A stretch of 64,000 nt of DNA from Deltaproteobacteria bacterium (GTDB lineage Bacteria; Desulfobacterota; Desulfovibrionia; Desulfovibrionales; Desulfovibrionaceae). Within the stretch, counting starts at the first letter, position 1, and the number at the start of each line of letters is the position of its first letter. The translations under genes were made by a program, and so were the position numbers. The notes under the pieces were generated by a model. That model had not been told where the DNA came from, made no database searches, and saw only the letters and a list, made by a program, of their open reading frames with translations. Location: contig JAITWK010000037.1 in NCBI GenBank assembly GCA_031285295.1, forward strand, positions 1-64,000, written 5' to 3'. Shown here in pieces: positions 8,024-16,290 of the stretch.

Positions 8024-9559
8024 ATGCCAGAAAACAGGCTGGTTTTCAAATTTGCCATAGCCGGGCAAAGTCCGGCTTTAGGCAGGCTGAACAAAGTCAT
8101 CGGTTCCAGGGCCTTAAAGGTAGCCATGCCGGAAGTTCGGCCTACCGCCCTGCTTTTACGCGATGGAACGCTTGATCCGGCCTATGCCACGCCGGAGTTG
8201 GCCGGGTTGCCCGTTTACCGCAACGCCGCCGAGCTTTTCGCCAGAGAGCCGGATCTGCGTCTGGTGCTGGATACCAGCGCTGGCGGCGACTATGCCCTTG
8301 AACTGCGTGCGGCCGCCCCGCCCGGCGTTAATCTTTTAAGCCCCAGCGCCGTGCTTTTTCTTTGTCAGGCCGTGGAGGACGAACTGGTCACCCTGGATGG
8401 CGGACGGCGCATGCGCTTTCTGCGTCATTCTTTTGTGGCCCTGATCAACAAGATCGAAGAAGAAGTGCTGATCATGGAGAACAGCGGCAAAATCGTCGAG
8501 GTCAACACCACCTTCCTGAATAACCGGGGAGGAGTGCGCGAAGATTATCTCGGTATGCACTGCCGCGATGTCATGGGCGAAGCCTATTGCTGCAACCGCG
8601 ATTCCGGCGAGGCCTGCCCCTGGACTTTGCCGCCCGAAATGATGGCCAATTTCAGCAAGGTTTACAGCGTGCAAAACGCCAGCGGGCAGATGGAGTATTT
8701 CCGGGTGGTATTTTTTCCGCTACCGGCGGCGGAAAGCGAGACTACGCGCCATTCCATGTTCATGCGCCGGAATGTTACCTCAACGATACAGATGGAGCAA
8801 CGCCTGCAACAATCAGAAAAAATGGCGGCTATCGGCGAGCTTTCCACCTATATCGCCCACGAAATACGCAACCCGCTGTTCGCCATCGGCGGTTTTGCCA
8901 ACGCGCTGATTCGCAGTTCATCCCTGGATGAGTCGGCCCGCGACAAGGCCAAGGTAATTCTGGAGGAATCGCAGCGCCTGGATGGCATCCTCAAAAGCAT
9001 CATCAATTTTGCGCGGCCCACCGAGCAGGATATCATCGATATGGATGTAGCCGCCGTGCTGCGCCAAACCGTTAACCTGATGGGCATGGCCGATTCCGAC
9101 AAGCATATCAAAACCGTGGAAAATATCGCCGCCAGCCTGCCACGGGCCAGAGGCAACCCCGATTTTCTCAAGCAGGGGCTGATCAACATTATCAAGAATG
9201 CCCAGGAAGCCATGCCCGATGGCGGTACCCTGACCATCAGCTCTGCCGCAAGCGGCCACATGGTTGAAATTCTGGTGCAGGATACCGGAATAGGCATATC
9301 CAAAGACAAACAGAGCCAGATTTTCAGCCCCTTTTACAGCACCAAGGGCAAAGGGTCCGGCCTCGGCCTGGCCATGACCAAAAAGATAATCGAGGATATG
9401 GGCGGAAAGCTCAAACTGGAAAGCGAGGAAGGCAAGGGTACCACGGTGCGCATCCTGCTGCTGCCCTCGCTGGCCGTTACCAGCAGCAGCAGTTTGCAGG
9501 TGGTGCGCAAGCCTGGTCAGGGGACCAGTATTACCGTAAAATTACCACCAGGTTCATAG
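8024..9559 (+). CDS. PAS-containing sensor histidine kinase
   Basis: 511-residue soluble sensor kinase with no evident membrane segment. About 110 N-terminal residues form a Rossmann-like region of unknown role. A PAS-like domain (about 130-255) follows, then a HisKA phosphoacceptor with AHEIRNPL (His279) and a HATPase domain with N-box NIIKNAQEA and GLGLAM. The PAS region contains four cysteines, Cys180, 189, 190 and 198 (CX8CCX7C), which could bind a metal or sense redox. The extreme C-terminus seems to repeat the last kinase strand: GKGTTVRILLLP, then GQGTSITVKLPP 28 residues later. No response regulator is adjacent. The stop codon abuts a repeat element. Confidence 0.88.
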   Translation: MPENRLVFKFAIAGQSPALGRLNKVIGSRALKVAMPEVRPTALLLRDGTLDPAYATPELAGLPVYRNAAELFAREPDLRLVLDTSAGGDYALELRAAAPPGVNLLSPSAVLFLCQAVEDELVTLDGGRRMRFLRHSFVALINKIEEEVLIMENSGKIVEVNTTFLNNRGGVREDYLGMHCRDVMGEAYCCNRDSGEACPWTLPPEMMANFSKVYSVQNASGQMEYFRVVFFPLPAAESETTRHSMFMRRNVTSTIQMEQRLQQSEKMAAIGELSTYIAHEIRNPLFAIGGFANALIRSSSLDESARDKAKVILEESQRLDGILKSIINFARPTEQDIIDMDVAAVLRQTVNLMGMADSDKHIKTVENIAASLPRARGNPDFLKQGLINIIKNAQEAMPDGGTLTISSAASGHMVEILVQDTGIGISKDKQSQIFSPFYSTKGKGSGLGLAMTKKIIEDMGGKLKLESEEGKGTTVRILLLPSLAVTSSSSLQVVRKPGQGTSITVKLPPGS

Positions 9560-9560
9560 A

Positions 9561-9703
9561 TGGTGCCGTCACGAGCGCCTTTTTGCTTCTGGCTGCGTCA
9601 GATTTCGCCTTTTATTCCGGTCGAGTACCAAAAGAGTACACTCCCTGCATAAAAGGCTCATCTTCCTTGCCAGAGAACAAAAATTCATCTCGTGACAACA
9701 CCA
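9561..9703. repeat. Full intergenic palindromic element, copy 1
   Basis: 143 bp with end arms TGGTGCCGTCACGAG/CTCGTGACAACACCA. The conserved core is here on the minus strand (GAGTACC...GAGTACACTC). It begins 2 bases after the histidine-kinase stop and ends before rdgB. Confidence 0.85.
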
Positions 9704-9736
9704 TCAAAAGCAAATTTGAAATGAGGAATCACAATA

Positions 9737-10441
9737 ATGTTTGATCCTGCAAAAACTATTTTGCTGGCCAGCGGAAACAAGGGAAAAATCGCGGAGTTTG
9801 CCGAACTTCTTGCCGATTTCGAGCTTGAAGTAGTTGGCCTGGATGCTTTTCCCGACTTTGAAGAAGTGGAAGAGACCGGCCTCACTTTTGAAGAAAACGC
9901 CCTGCTCAAGGCCAGAGCGGCCAGCGCACACAGCGGCCTGGTTGCCCTGTCCGATGATTCCGGCTTGTGCGTCGAGGCGCTGGATGGCGCGCCCGGTGTC
10001 TATTCAGCCCGGTTTAGTCTAATGGCTTCTAACGGAATATCCGAATCTTCCAGCCTTGTTTCGGGCATGCAGCCGGATAAAACGCAAAAAGATTATAAAG
10101 CCCGCCTGGATGAAGCCAATATCGCCAAGCTTTTGCAGGCCATGCGCGAAGTGCCGCCGGAAGAACGCTCGGCCTTCTTTTGCAGCGTCATTGCCGCTTG
10201 CGCCCCAGGCGAAAATAATTATATCACGGCCCGTGGCGAGTGGCCCGGACAAATCACGCGCATCCCGCTGGGTAGCGGCGGTTTTGGTTATGATCCGGTA
10301 TTTTTCGACCCCAAACTCAAACTCACGGCAGCCCAGATGTCCATGGAAGTAAAAAATTCCCGCAGCCACCGGGCCAGAGCCTTACGCGAACTGCGCCTGC
10401 TCTGGCCGGATTTCTGGCAACGGGCAAACAAGGCCAGGTAG
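9737..10441 (+). CDS. rdgB: Non-canonical purine NTP pyrophosphatase (RdgB/HAM1 family)
   Basis: Hydrolyses ITP, dITP and XTP to monophosphates, keeping deaminated purines out of DNA and RNA. The 234-residue protein shows the substrate-loop start LLASGNKGKIAEF, the catalytic region LSDDSGLCVEAL, and the GFGYDPVFF motif of the family. About 35 residues are inserted after GVYSARF, making it longer than typical RdgB (about 195-205). GAGGAA lies 9-10 bases before ATG 9737. The TAG stop coincides with the first bases of a half repeat that leads into hflX. Confidence 0.92.
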   Translation: MFDPAKTILLASGNKGKIAEFAELLADFELEVVGLDAFPDFEEVEETGLTFEENALLKARAASAHSGLVALSDDSGLCVEALDGAPGVYSARFSLMASNGISESSSLVSGMQPDKTQKDYKARLDEANIAKLLQAMREVPPEERSAFFCSVIAACAPGENNYITARGEWPGQITRIPLGSGGFGYDPVFFDPKLKLTAAQMSMEVKNSRSHRARALRELRLLWPDFWQRANKAR

Positions 10442-10468
10442 CGCCTGCTTTTGTAGTCAGACGAGGAA
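10439..10468 (+). repeat. Left half of the intergenic element, between rdgB and hflX
   Basis: TAGCGCCTGCTTTTG and GTCAGACGAGGAA match the left arm of the full copies (compare TAACGCC and GTCAGACAAGGAA at 51644). No right arm or core is present. Its AGGA provides the probable ribosome site of hflX. Confidence 0.6.
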
Positions 10469-10473
10469 ATAAA

Positions 10474-12192
10474 ATAAAACTTAACGGTAACACACAAGGC
10501 CTCAAAGCCAGCCAGATCAAGGCGCTGGAGCGCCTCGGCCAGCGACGCTATTCGCCAACTGACGGATTCAGCCCGGAACAGGCCAGGGAGCTGGCCGCTC
10601 TGTCCCATATTCTTGGCCGCCAAATCGGACTGCTCATTGATCGTCAGGGGCGGCCCTTTATGGTGCTGCTTGGCGAGAGCGGCGGGATTCTGATTCCCGA
10701 ACTGCCCAGATCCCGCGAGGGCATGGATCGCCTGCGCGGCCTGCGCCTGCTGCATACGCATCTGGACATAAACAAATCCGCCCCCGGCGATTTGCTTTCG
10801 CATGAAGATCTGATGGACCTGCTCTTTTTGCGCCTGGACAGCATTGCCGTGCTGACGGTGGGCGAATGGGGCGAACCGGCACTCTTCCAGCAGGCCCATC
10901 TGTTGCCGCATAGTCCGGAAGGCCGGGCCTACCGGCTGGACCCGCCCGTGGCCTGGGATCGGGTAGATACAAATTTCGCGGCCCAGACCGCCGCCCTTGA
11001 GGAAGAACTGGCCAGAGAGGCAGACGGTGCCGCCGTGCTGGACAGCGACGCCCGCTGCATTCTGGTAAGCGTTTCCACCCAGCCCAGACAAGCGCAGGAA
11101 ACCAGCCTGGATGAACTGGCCGAACTGGCCCGTACTGCCGGTTTGAGTGTGCAAGGCCGACTGGTGCAGCGCGTACCGAAGCTTGATTACAACCACATTT
11201 TAGGCCGGGGCAAGCTGGCCGAACTGGAAGTGCTGGCTCTGCAAGGGCGGGCGGGCATAATTGTTTTTGACCTTGAACTCTCACCAGCCCAACTGCGTAA
11301 TCTGGCCGAAGCCACCGAACGCAAAGCCATAGACCGCACACAGCTGATTCTGGATATTTTTGCGCAGCGGGCCATCAGCAGCGCAGGCAAACTTCAGGTG
11401 GAGCTGGCCCAACTGCAATACCGCCTGCCCCGGCTGACCGGGCGCGGCAAAGCCCTGGACCGTCTGGCCGGGGGCATCGGCGGCAAGGGGCCGGGTGAAA
11501 CCAAGCTGGAGACCGACCGCCGCCGTCTGCGCGAGCGCATCACCCGCATCAAGGACGAACTTAAAAATCTGCGCGGGCATCGGGCCAATATCCGCAGCCG
11601 CCGGGCCAAAGCGCGGCTACCGGTAGTTTCGCTGGTAGGCTACACCAACGCCGGAAAATCCACCCTGCTCAACGCCCTGACCGGCTCGGCTGTGCTGGCT
11701 GAAGACAAGCTTTTCGCCACTCTGGACCCGACTTCGCGCCGCCTGCGCTTTCCCGAAGAGCGGGAACTGGTACTTACCGATACCGTGGGTTTCATCCGCA
11801 GCCTGCCCAAGGAATTGTTGGAGGCCTTTCGGGCCACGCTGGAAGAACTGGAAGAAGCGGATTTGCTGCTGCATGTGGTGGATGCCGCGAGCCCGGAAAT
11901 GGAACAGCAGGTCCGGGCGGTGGACGGAATTTTGGAGGGGCTGAACTTGCAGGATATCCCCAGGCTGCTCGTCTACAATAAAATAGACAATCTGCCGGAC
12001 GAAGAAAAATACAACTTGAGCGGCGCAAGCCTGAATGAAAATCAGGACGGGTTTTATGGCGCGAACTTTGCCCCGGACAGCGCCATAAACTTTCGCGATT
12101 ACGACGCGGTATACGTTTCCGCCCTGACCGGCGAGGGGTTGACCGAACTGGGGCAGGCGATTATAGCGCGGGTTGACTGGCGGGGCGAATAA
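10474..12192 (+). CDS. hflX: GTPase HflX, with probable AUA start
   Basis: Ribosome-associated GTPase that acts on the 50S subunit and helps rescue stalled ribosomes. The core shows GLILD-type HflX N-domain motifs, a GPGETKLETDRR segment, and G motifs GYTNAGKST (from residue 389), DTVGF and NKID. A 190-residue N-terminal extension precedes the usual HflX core, as I recall for Desulfovibrio relatives. The frame is open back to the rdgB stop but has no ATG, GTG or TTG until ATG 10660. The upstream peptide KLNGNTQGLKASQIKALERL looks like real protein. ATA 10474 has GAGGA 6 bases upstream, so I take it as the start (572 aa). ATG 10660 is the conservative alternative (510 aa). Confidence 0.8.
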   Translation: MKLNGNTQGLKASQIKALERLGQRRYSPTDGFSPEQARELAALSHILGRQIGLLIDRQGRPFMVLLGESGGILIPELPRSREGMDRLRGLRLLHTHLDINKSAPGDLLSHEDLMDLLFLRLDSIAVLTVGEWGEPALFQQAHLLPHSPEGRAYRLDPPVAWDRVDTNFAAQTAALEEELAREADGAAVLDSDARCILVSVSTQPRQAQETSLDELAELARTAGLSVQGRLVQRVPKLDYNHILGRGKLAELEVLALQGRAGIIVFDLELSPAQLRNLAEATERKAIDRTQLILDIFAQRAISSAGKLQVELAQLQYRLPRLTGRGKALDRLAGGIGGKGPGETKLETDRRRLRERITRIKDELKNLRGHRANIRSRRAKARLPVVSLVGYTNAGKSTLLNALTGSAVLAEDKLFATLDPTSRRLRFPEERELVLTDTVGFIRSLPKELLEAFRATLEELEEADLLLHVVDAASPEMEQQVRAVDGILEGLNLQDIPRLLVYNKIDNLPDEEKYNLSGASLNENQDGFYGANFAPDSAINFRDYDAVYVSALTGEGLTELGQAIIARVDWRGE

Positions 12193-12353
12193 ATTTTCAT
12201 GCTCCGGCATATATACAAAAGCTTGCATTTGCCTTAATCTGGACTACCTTTATCCGTCACATGGCTTTGTTTTTTGAGGCTTTTGCTTTGCAAAAGTCCA
12301 CGGAAAGCGCTATCAACCAGCGATTTCTTTAATCTTTCATCAAAAGCAGTCAG

Positions 12354-14066
12354 ATGTCGCACACACAAGCCCCGGTAAATATCCCGCTTAATGCGCTCAC
12401 CACGCGTGAGTTGCTGGAAAACACCAAGCGGCGCTACCCCATGCGCCCTTCATTCTCGTTTGTGGATGAAGAGCCCATGCTCTATGAAGATTTTTACAAT
12501 TCCGTAGTCACGGTTTCCAATCTGCTCACCGAAAGCGGTATCGGTTTTGGGGATCGCGTGGCAATCCTTTCCGAAAACGGGCCGCACTGGGCTGTGGCCT
12601 ACTTCGCCATAACCGGCATGGGTGCCATTGCCGTGCCCATTCTGCCCGACTTTCACGCGCACGCCGTGCAGCACATTTTGCTGCATTCGGAAGCGAAAGC
12701 TATTTTCATTTCCGAAAAACATATGGTCAAGCTGGATGAACTGGAAGCGCCGCCCACTCCCATGCTGATCAACATCGAAAGTTTTCAGCGTATTGAAGCC
12801 GGACTTACCCGCGACCGCCTGCGCGAAATCAAGGACGTGGGAATGCGCGAGTTCCGCCGTCTTAGCGCCCTGGCCCGGCGGGCAGCCAACATCATACCGC
12901 AGACGCCCGCCGAAGACGATGTGGCCTCAATCATTTATACTTCAGGCACAACCGGCTTTTCCAAGGGCGTGGTACTCACGCACCGCAACCTGGTCTACAA
13001 CGCCCTGCTGGTGCAGAACCTGTTCACCATCACCTGCGATGACCGGTTTCTCTCGCTCATTCCCATGTCCCACGCCTATGAATGCACCCTCGGCATGCTG
13101 CTGCCGGTGCTACACGGAGCGCAGGTTTTCTATCTGGGCAAACCGCCAACCCCGCGTGTCCTTTTGCCAGCCATGGAAAAAGTCCGGCCTACGGTCATTC
13201 CGGCCGTGCCACTGATTATCGAAAAGATTTTCAAAAGCAGCATCAAGCCAAAACTAACTGGCAACTCGCTGATGCGGCGGCTTTATGCCATACCGGCCAC
13301 CCGCCGCCTGCTGCACAAAATGGCCGGAAAAAAATTGCAGACCACCCTGGGCGGCTGCATGCGCGCCTTTGCCTTTGGCGGCGCTCCGCTGGCTCCGGAT
13401 GTGGATCTCTTCCTTTATGAATCCGGCTTCCCCTACGCCACCGGCTATGGCATGACGGAAAATTCGCCGCTCATCGCCGGAGCCGGACGCGGGGAAGTTC
13501 GGCCGCAATCCTGTGGTCGGGTGCTGCCCGGCTTAAAAGTGCGCATCGACAGCCCGGACCCGCAAAATGTGGTGGGCGAAATTCTGGTCAAAGGCCCCAC
13601 GGTGATGCGCGAATATTACAAAGCGCCGGAACTGACCGAGCAAACTCTGGACGAAGATGGCTGGCTGCATACCGGCGACCTTGGCACCATGGACCGTCAG
13701 GGCTTCATTTATATCAAGGGGCGCAGCAAGAACATGCTGCTCGGCCCCAGCGGGGAAAACATTTACCCGGAAGAAATCGAAGCCCAAATGCTGCAAAACC
13801 CCTTTGTGCTGGAATGCATGGTCTTTATGCAGCATAACCGCCTGACCGCCAAAGTACATCTGGACCAGGTCAAGTTTGAAACCGAGCACAGCGGCGTAAA
13901 CGAAGCCAGACAGGCCGAAATAAAGCAGGAACTGCTGGAAAAGATCCGCAAGGAAACCAACGAGCTGCTGCCCGATTTCTCCAAGCTGTACAAAATGGTC
14001 GAACAGCCCGCGCCTTTTGAAAAAACCCCCACTCAAAAGATTAAACGCTATCTTTATACGTCATAA
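12354..14066 (+). CDS. AMP-forming fatty acyl-CoA/acyl-ACP ligase
   Basis: 570-residue adenylate-forming enzyme (ANL superfamily) of the long-chain fatty acyl-CoA synthetase group. It activates a carboxylic acid with ATP and transfers it to a thiol. The P-loop-like motif is YTSGTTGFSKG near residue 195. The A5-type motif YGMTENSPL and the hinge region HTGDLG...GRSKNMLL are intact, and a lysine near the C-terminus (TPTQKIKRYL) fits the adenylation lysine. Substrate chain length and acceptor (CoA or ACP) cannot be decided. It is a single gene ending at a clear terminator. Confidence 0.88.
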   Translation: MSHTQAPVNIPLNALTTRELLENTKRRYPMRPSFSFVDEEPMLYEDFYNSVVTVSNLLTESGIGFGDRVAILSENGPHWAVAYFAITGMGAIAVPILPDFHAHAVQHILLHSEAKAIFISEKHMVKLDELEAPPTPMLINIESFQRIEAGLTRDRLREIKDVGMREFRRLSALARRAANIIPQTPAEDDVASIIYTSGTTGFSKGVVLTHRNLVYNALLVQNLFTITCDDRFLSLIPMSHAYECTLGMLLPVLHGAQVFYLGKPPTPRVLLPAMEKVRPTVIPAVPLIIEKIFKSSIKPKLTGNSLMRRLYAIPATRRLLHKMAGKKLQTTLGGCMRAFAFGGAPLAPDVDLFLYESGFPYATGYGMTENSPLIAGAGRGEVRPQSCGRVLPGLKVRIDSPDPQNVVGEILVKGPTVMREYYKAPELTEQTLDEDGWLHTGDLGTMDRQGFIYIKGRSKNMLLGPSGENIYPEEIEAQMLQNPFVLECMVFMQHNRLTAKVHLDQVKFETEHSGVNEARQAEIKQELLEKIRKETNELLPDFSKLYKMVEQPAPFEKTPTQKIKRYLYTS

Positions 14067-14089
14067 AACAAGGGTATAAAACATATCCC

Positions 14090-14130
14090 AAAATAAAAAA
14101 CTCTCGCCAGTGGTGAGAGTTTTTTATTTT
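14090..14130 (+). terminator. Rho-independent terminator after the acyl-CoA ligase
   Basis: AAAATAAAAAACTCTC pairs with GAGAGTTTTTTATTTT around a short loop. The A-run/T-run symmetry makes it usable from both strands, between the ligase and the convergent hybrid kinase. Confidence 0.88.
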
Positions 14131-14161
14131 GACTGTGCCGGAAATTTTTTATTGGGGGGGG

Positions 14162-16132
14162 CTACAATCTTTTATGCCAGCGGTTCAGGCAGCGTTTTAA
14201 CAAACGCATGTCGATGGGCTTGGTGAGGTAATCGTTCATGCCCGCCTCCAGGCTTTTTTCCATATCGCCGCGCATGGCGTGAGCGGTAAGGGCTACTACC
14301 GGTATGCTGGCGGAACCGGGCATACCGCTGAGGCGCAAATGGCGGGTGGCGGTGTGACCATCCATTACCGGCATTTGCACATCCATAAAAATGATGTCAA
14401 AATCCTGATCCTCGGCGTAAATATCCAAAGCTTCCTGACCATTGGAGGCAGCAACGCACTTCACGCCAAACTCATCAAGCAGGGCGTACATGATTTCCTG
14501 ATTGACCTCGTTATCTTCAACAGAAAGCACACGCATGCCCTCAAAGCGGGCGTGTTCCAGATCCGCTTCCGGCTCGTGGACCAATTTGGTGGCCAGCTTG
14601 AACGGCAAATTTAGCCGGAAAACGCTGCCCTGTCCGGGGGTGCTGAAAAAGGTCAAATCACCGTTCATCAATTCGGAGAGGCGTTTGCTGATGGTCAGGC
14701 CCAGGCCGCTGCCGCCGAATAAACGGGTGGTAGAGGTATCGCCCTGGTTGAAAGCCTGAAAAAGATTGCTTTGAGCGCTTTGCGCAATGCCTATGCCCGT
14801 ATCGCTGACCACAAACTCAATACGGCAGTGATCCTTTTGCAGTGAAAGCAAAAAGACACTTAGCGTGACATTGCCTTTGCTGGTAAATTTAAGGGCGTTA
14901 TCGCAAAGGTTAAGCAGAATCTGGCGCAGGCGCAAAGCGTCGCCTTCAATGTCTTCCGGCACTTCAGGCGGCAGGTTTACGTTAAAAGCCAGCCCCTTTT
15001 CGATTGCGCGACGGCGCAGTACCGCAATCCAGGATTCCAGCTCGTAACGCAAACTGAAAGGAGCGGCTTCAATTTCCAGGCGGTTCGCCTCAATTTTGGA
15101 AAAATCCAGAATATCGTTGATGATGCCGAGCAGGGAGTTGCCCGTTTTGCTGATGGTGGTGATGTAACCGCGCTGGGTTTCGTCAAGCTTGGTTTTCAGG
15201 GCCAGATAGGACATGCTGATAATGGCGTTCATGGGGGTGCGGATTTCGTGGCTCATATTGGCCAAAAAACTGCTTTTAACCAGACTGGCCGCCACAGCCG
15301 CCTCTTTGGCCTCGTGCAGCCCCTGCTCGTAAGCGCGTGAATCGGTTATGTCCTGGCTGTAGCCGATAATTTTGCCCGCGCTCTCGCTCCTGCACTCATA
15401 GGTGATTTCCAGCCAGCGTTCGCTCTGCTGCGGGTGCTTGTAGCAAACGGAAAAACTGCGGCGCTGATCCAGCTGCCAGCAGGATTTATCAAACAAGGTC
15501 CGCCAATTGGCAATACTTTCCGGGTGCAGATTTTTTTCGATAGCAGCGCACAAATCAGGGAGATCATCGCGTAGCCCGAACTGCTCCAGAAAAACATCGT
15601 TAATGGCCACCAAACGCACATCGGCATCCGAGGATTGCAGTTCAAACACGCCCAGGCCGCCGATACGGCAGACCGCTTGCAGATGCTGCAACATTTCCCG
15701 CAGGCGGCTCCTTGCCTGCTGCAACTCGCTGATATCCTGATGGTAGCCCATAATATGTATGCAGCCGTCATCCGAAGCTACTTTACGCCCGCCGCAGCGC
15801 ACGTAAATCTGGCCCAGCTTCGGGTGCATCCAGGGATACTGCACTTCTCCGTTTGCTCCGCTGGCAATCCATTTGCCGACTTCTTCCTGCACATAGGGAA
15901 CAAAGGAGGGATCAATGCGCGAGAACCAGTGCTCATAACAGGCCTGAGGCGCAAGCGGTTCGTCAAGTCCAAGCAGTTGCAGCATGACTCTGTCCGCCAG
16001 CATATGTCCGTTGCCGTCTTCATCAAGCACAATGGTCCACAGCCCGGTATTTCCAGCCTGCAAAGCCTCACGCACTCTTTTTATATCGTTGAAGTCTTCC
16101 TGTACGGCGTTGAATCTCATCTTCGCATACAC
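14162..16132 (-). CDS. Hybrid sensor histidine kinase/response regulator with PAS domains
   Basis: 656-residue soluble hybrid kinase. Two PAS/PAC-like sensor modules (about 20-140 and 150-280) precede a HisKA domain with SHEIRTPMN (His295), a HATPase domain (LCDNALKF, DTGIG, GSGLGLTI), and a C-terminal receiver whose phospho-acceptor Asp is in FMDVQMPVMDG (about residue 584). No membrane segment is seen, so the signal is cytoplasmic. It lies downstream of the chemoreceptor gene in the same direction. The start is GTG 16132 or ATG 16120, just downstream of a 12-bp-stem hairpin that could affect translation. Confidence 0.9.
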   Translation of the reverse strand: MYAKMRFNAVQEDFNDIKRVREALQAGNTGLWTIVLDEDGNGHMLADRVMLQLLGLDEPLAPQACYEHWFSRIDPSFVPYVQEEVGKWIASGANGEVQYPWMHPKLGQIYVRCGGRKVASDDGCIHIMGYHQDISELQQARSRLREMLQHLQAVCRIGGLGVFELQSSDADVRLVAINDVFLEQFGLRDDLPDLCAAIEKNLHPESIANWRTLFDKSCWQLDQRRSFSVCYKHPQQSERWLEITYECRSESAGKIIGYSQDITDSRAYEQGLHEAKEAAVAASLVKSSFLANMSHEIRTPMNAIISMSYLALKTKLDETQRGYITTISKTGNSLLGIINDILDFSKIEANRLEIEAAPFSLRYELESWIAVLRRRAIEKGLAFNVNLPPEVPEDIEGDALRLRQILLNLCDNALKFTSKGNVTLSVFLLSLQKDHCRIEFVVSDTGIGIAQSAQSNLFQAFNQGDTSTTRLFGGSGLGLTISKRLSELMNGDLTFFSTPGQGSVFRLNLPFKLATKLVHEPEADLEHARFEGMRVLSVEDNEVNQEIMYALLDEFGVKCVAASNGQEALDIYAEDQDFDIIFMDVQMPVMDGHTATRHLRLSGMPGSASIPVVALTAHAMRGDMEKSLEAGMNDYLTKPIDMRLLKRCLNRWHKRL

Positions 16133-16137
16133 CTATT

Positions 16138-16175
16138 GGGCTGTATCCCGACCCGGAAGGGAAGGGATACAGCCC
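16138..16175 (-). promoter_or_regulatory. Strong hairpin immediately before the hybrid kinase start
   Basis: GGGCTGTATCCC and GGGATACAGCCC form a perfect 12-bp stem ending 5 bases before the GTG start, with no T-run. It may be a leader structure or attenuator. Two direct copies of CTGTTGCAAC follow further upstream (16175-16184 and 16222-16231). Confidence 0.5.
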
Positions 16176-16247
16176 TGTTGCAACTAATCATTTATCTATG
16201 TCGGCTATCACGTACTCAACGCTGTTGCAACCAATTACTCATTCAGC

Positions 16248-16287
16248 AGTGCCTCATTTTGCCGTCAGGCAATAAACATGAGGCACT
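16248..16287. repeat. Mini palindrome after the chemoreceptor gene
   Basis: AGTGCCTCAT and ATGAGGCACT form a 10-bp stem. The inner TTTTGCCGTCAGGC matches the left arm of the full elements, but the core is missing. It sits 4 bases beyond the stop of the chemoreceptor gene. Confidence 0.65.
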
Positions 16288-16290
16288 ACC

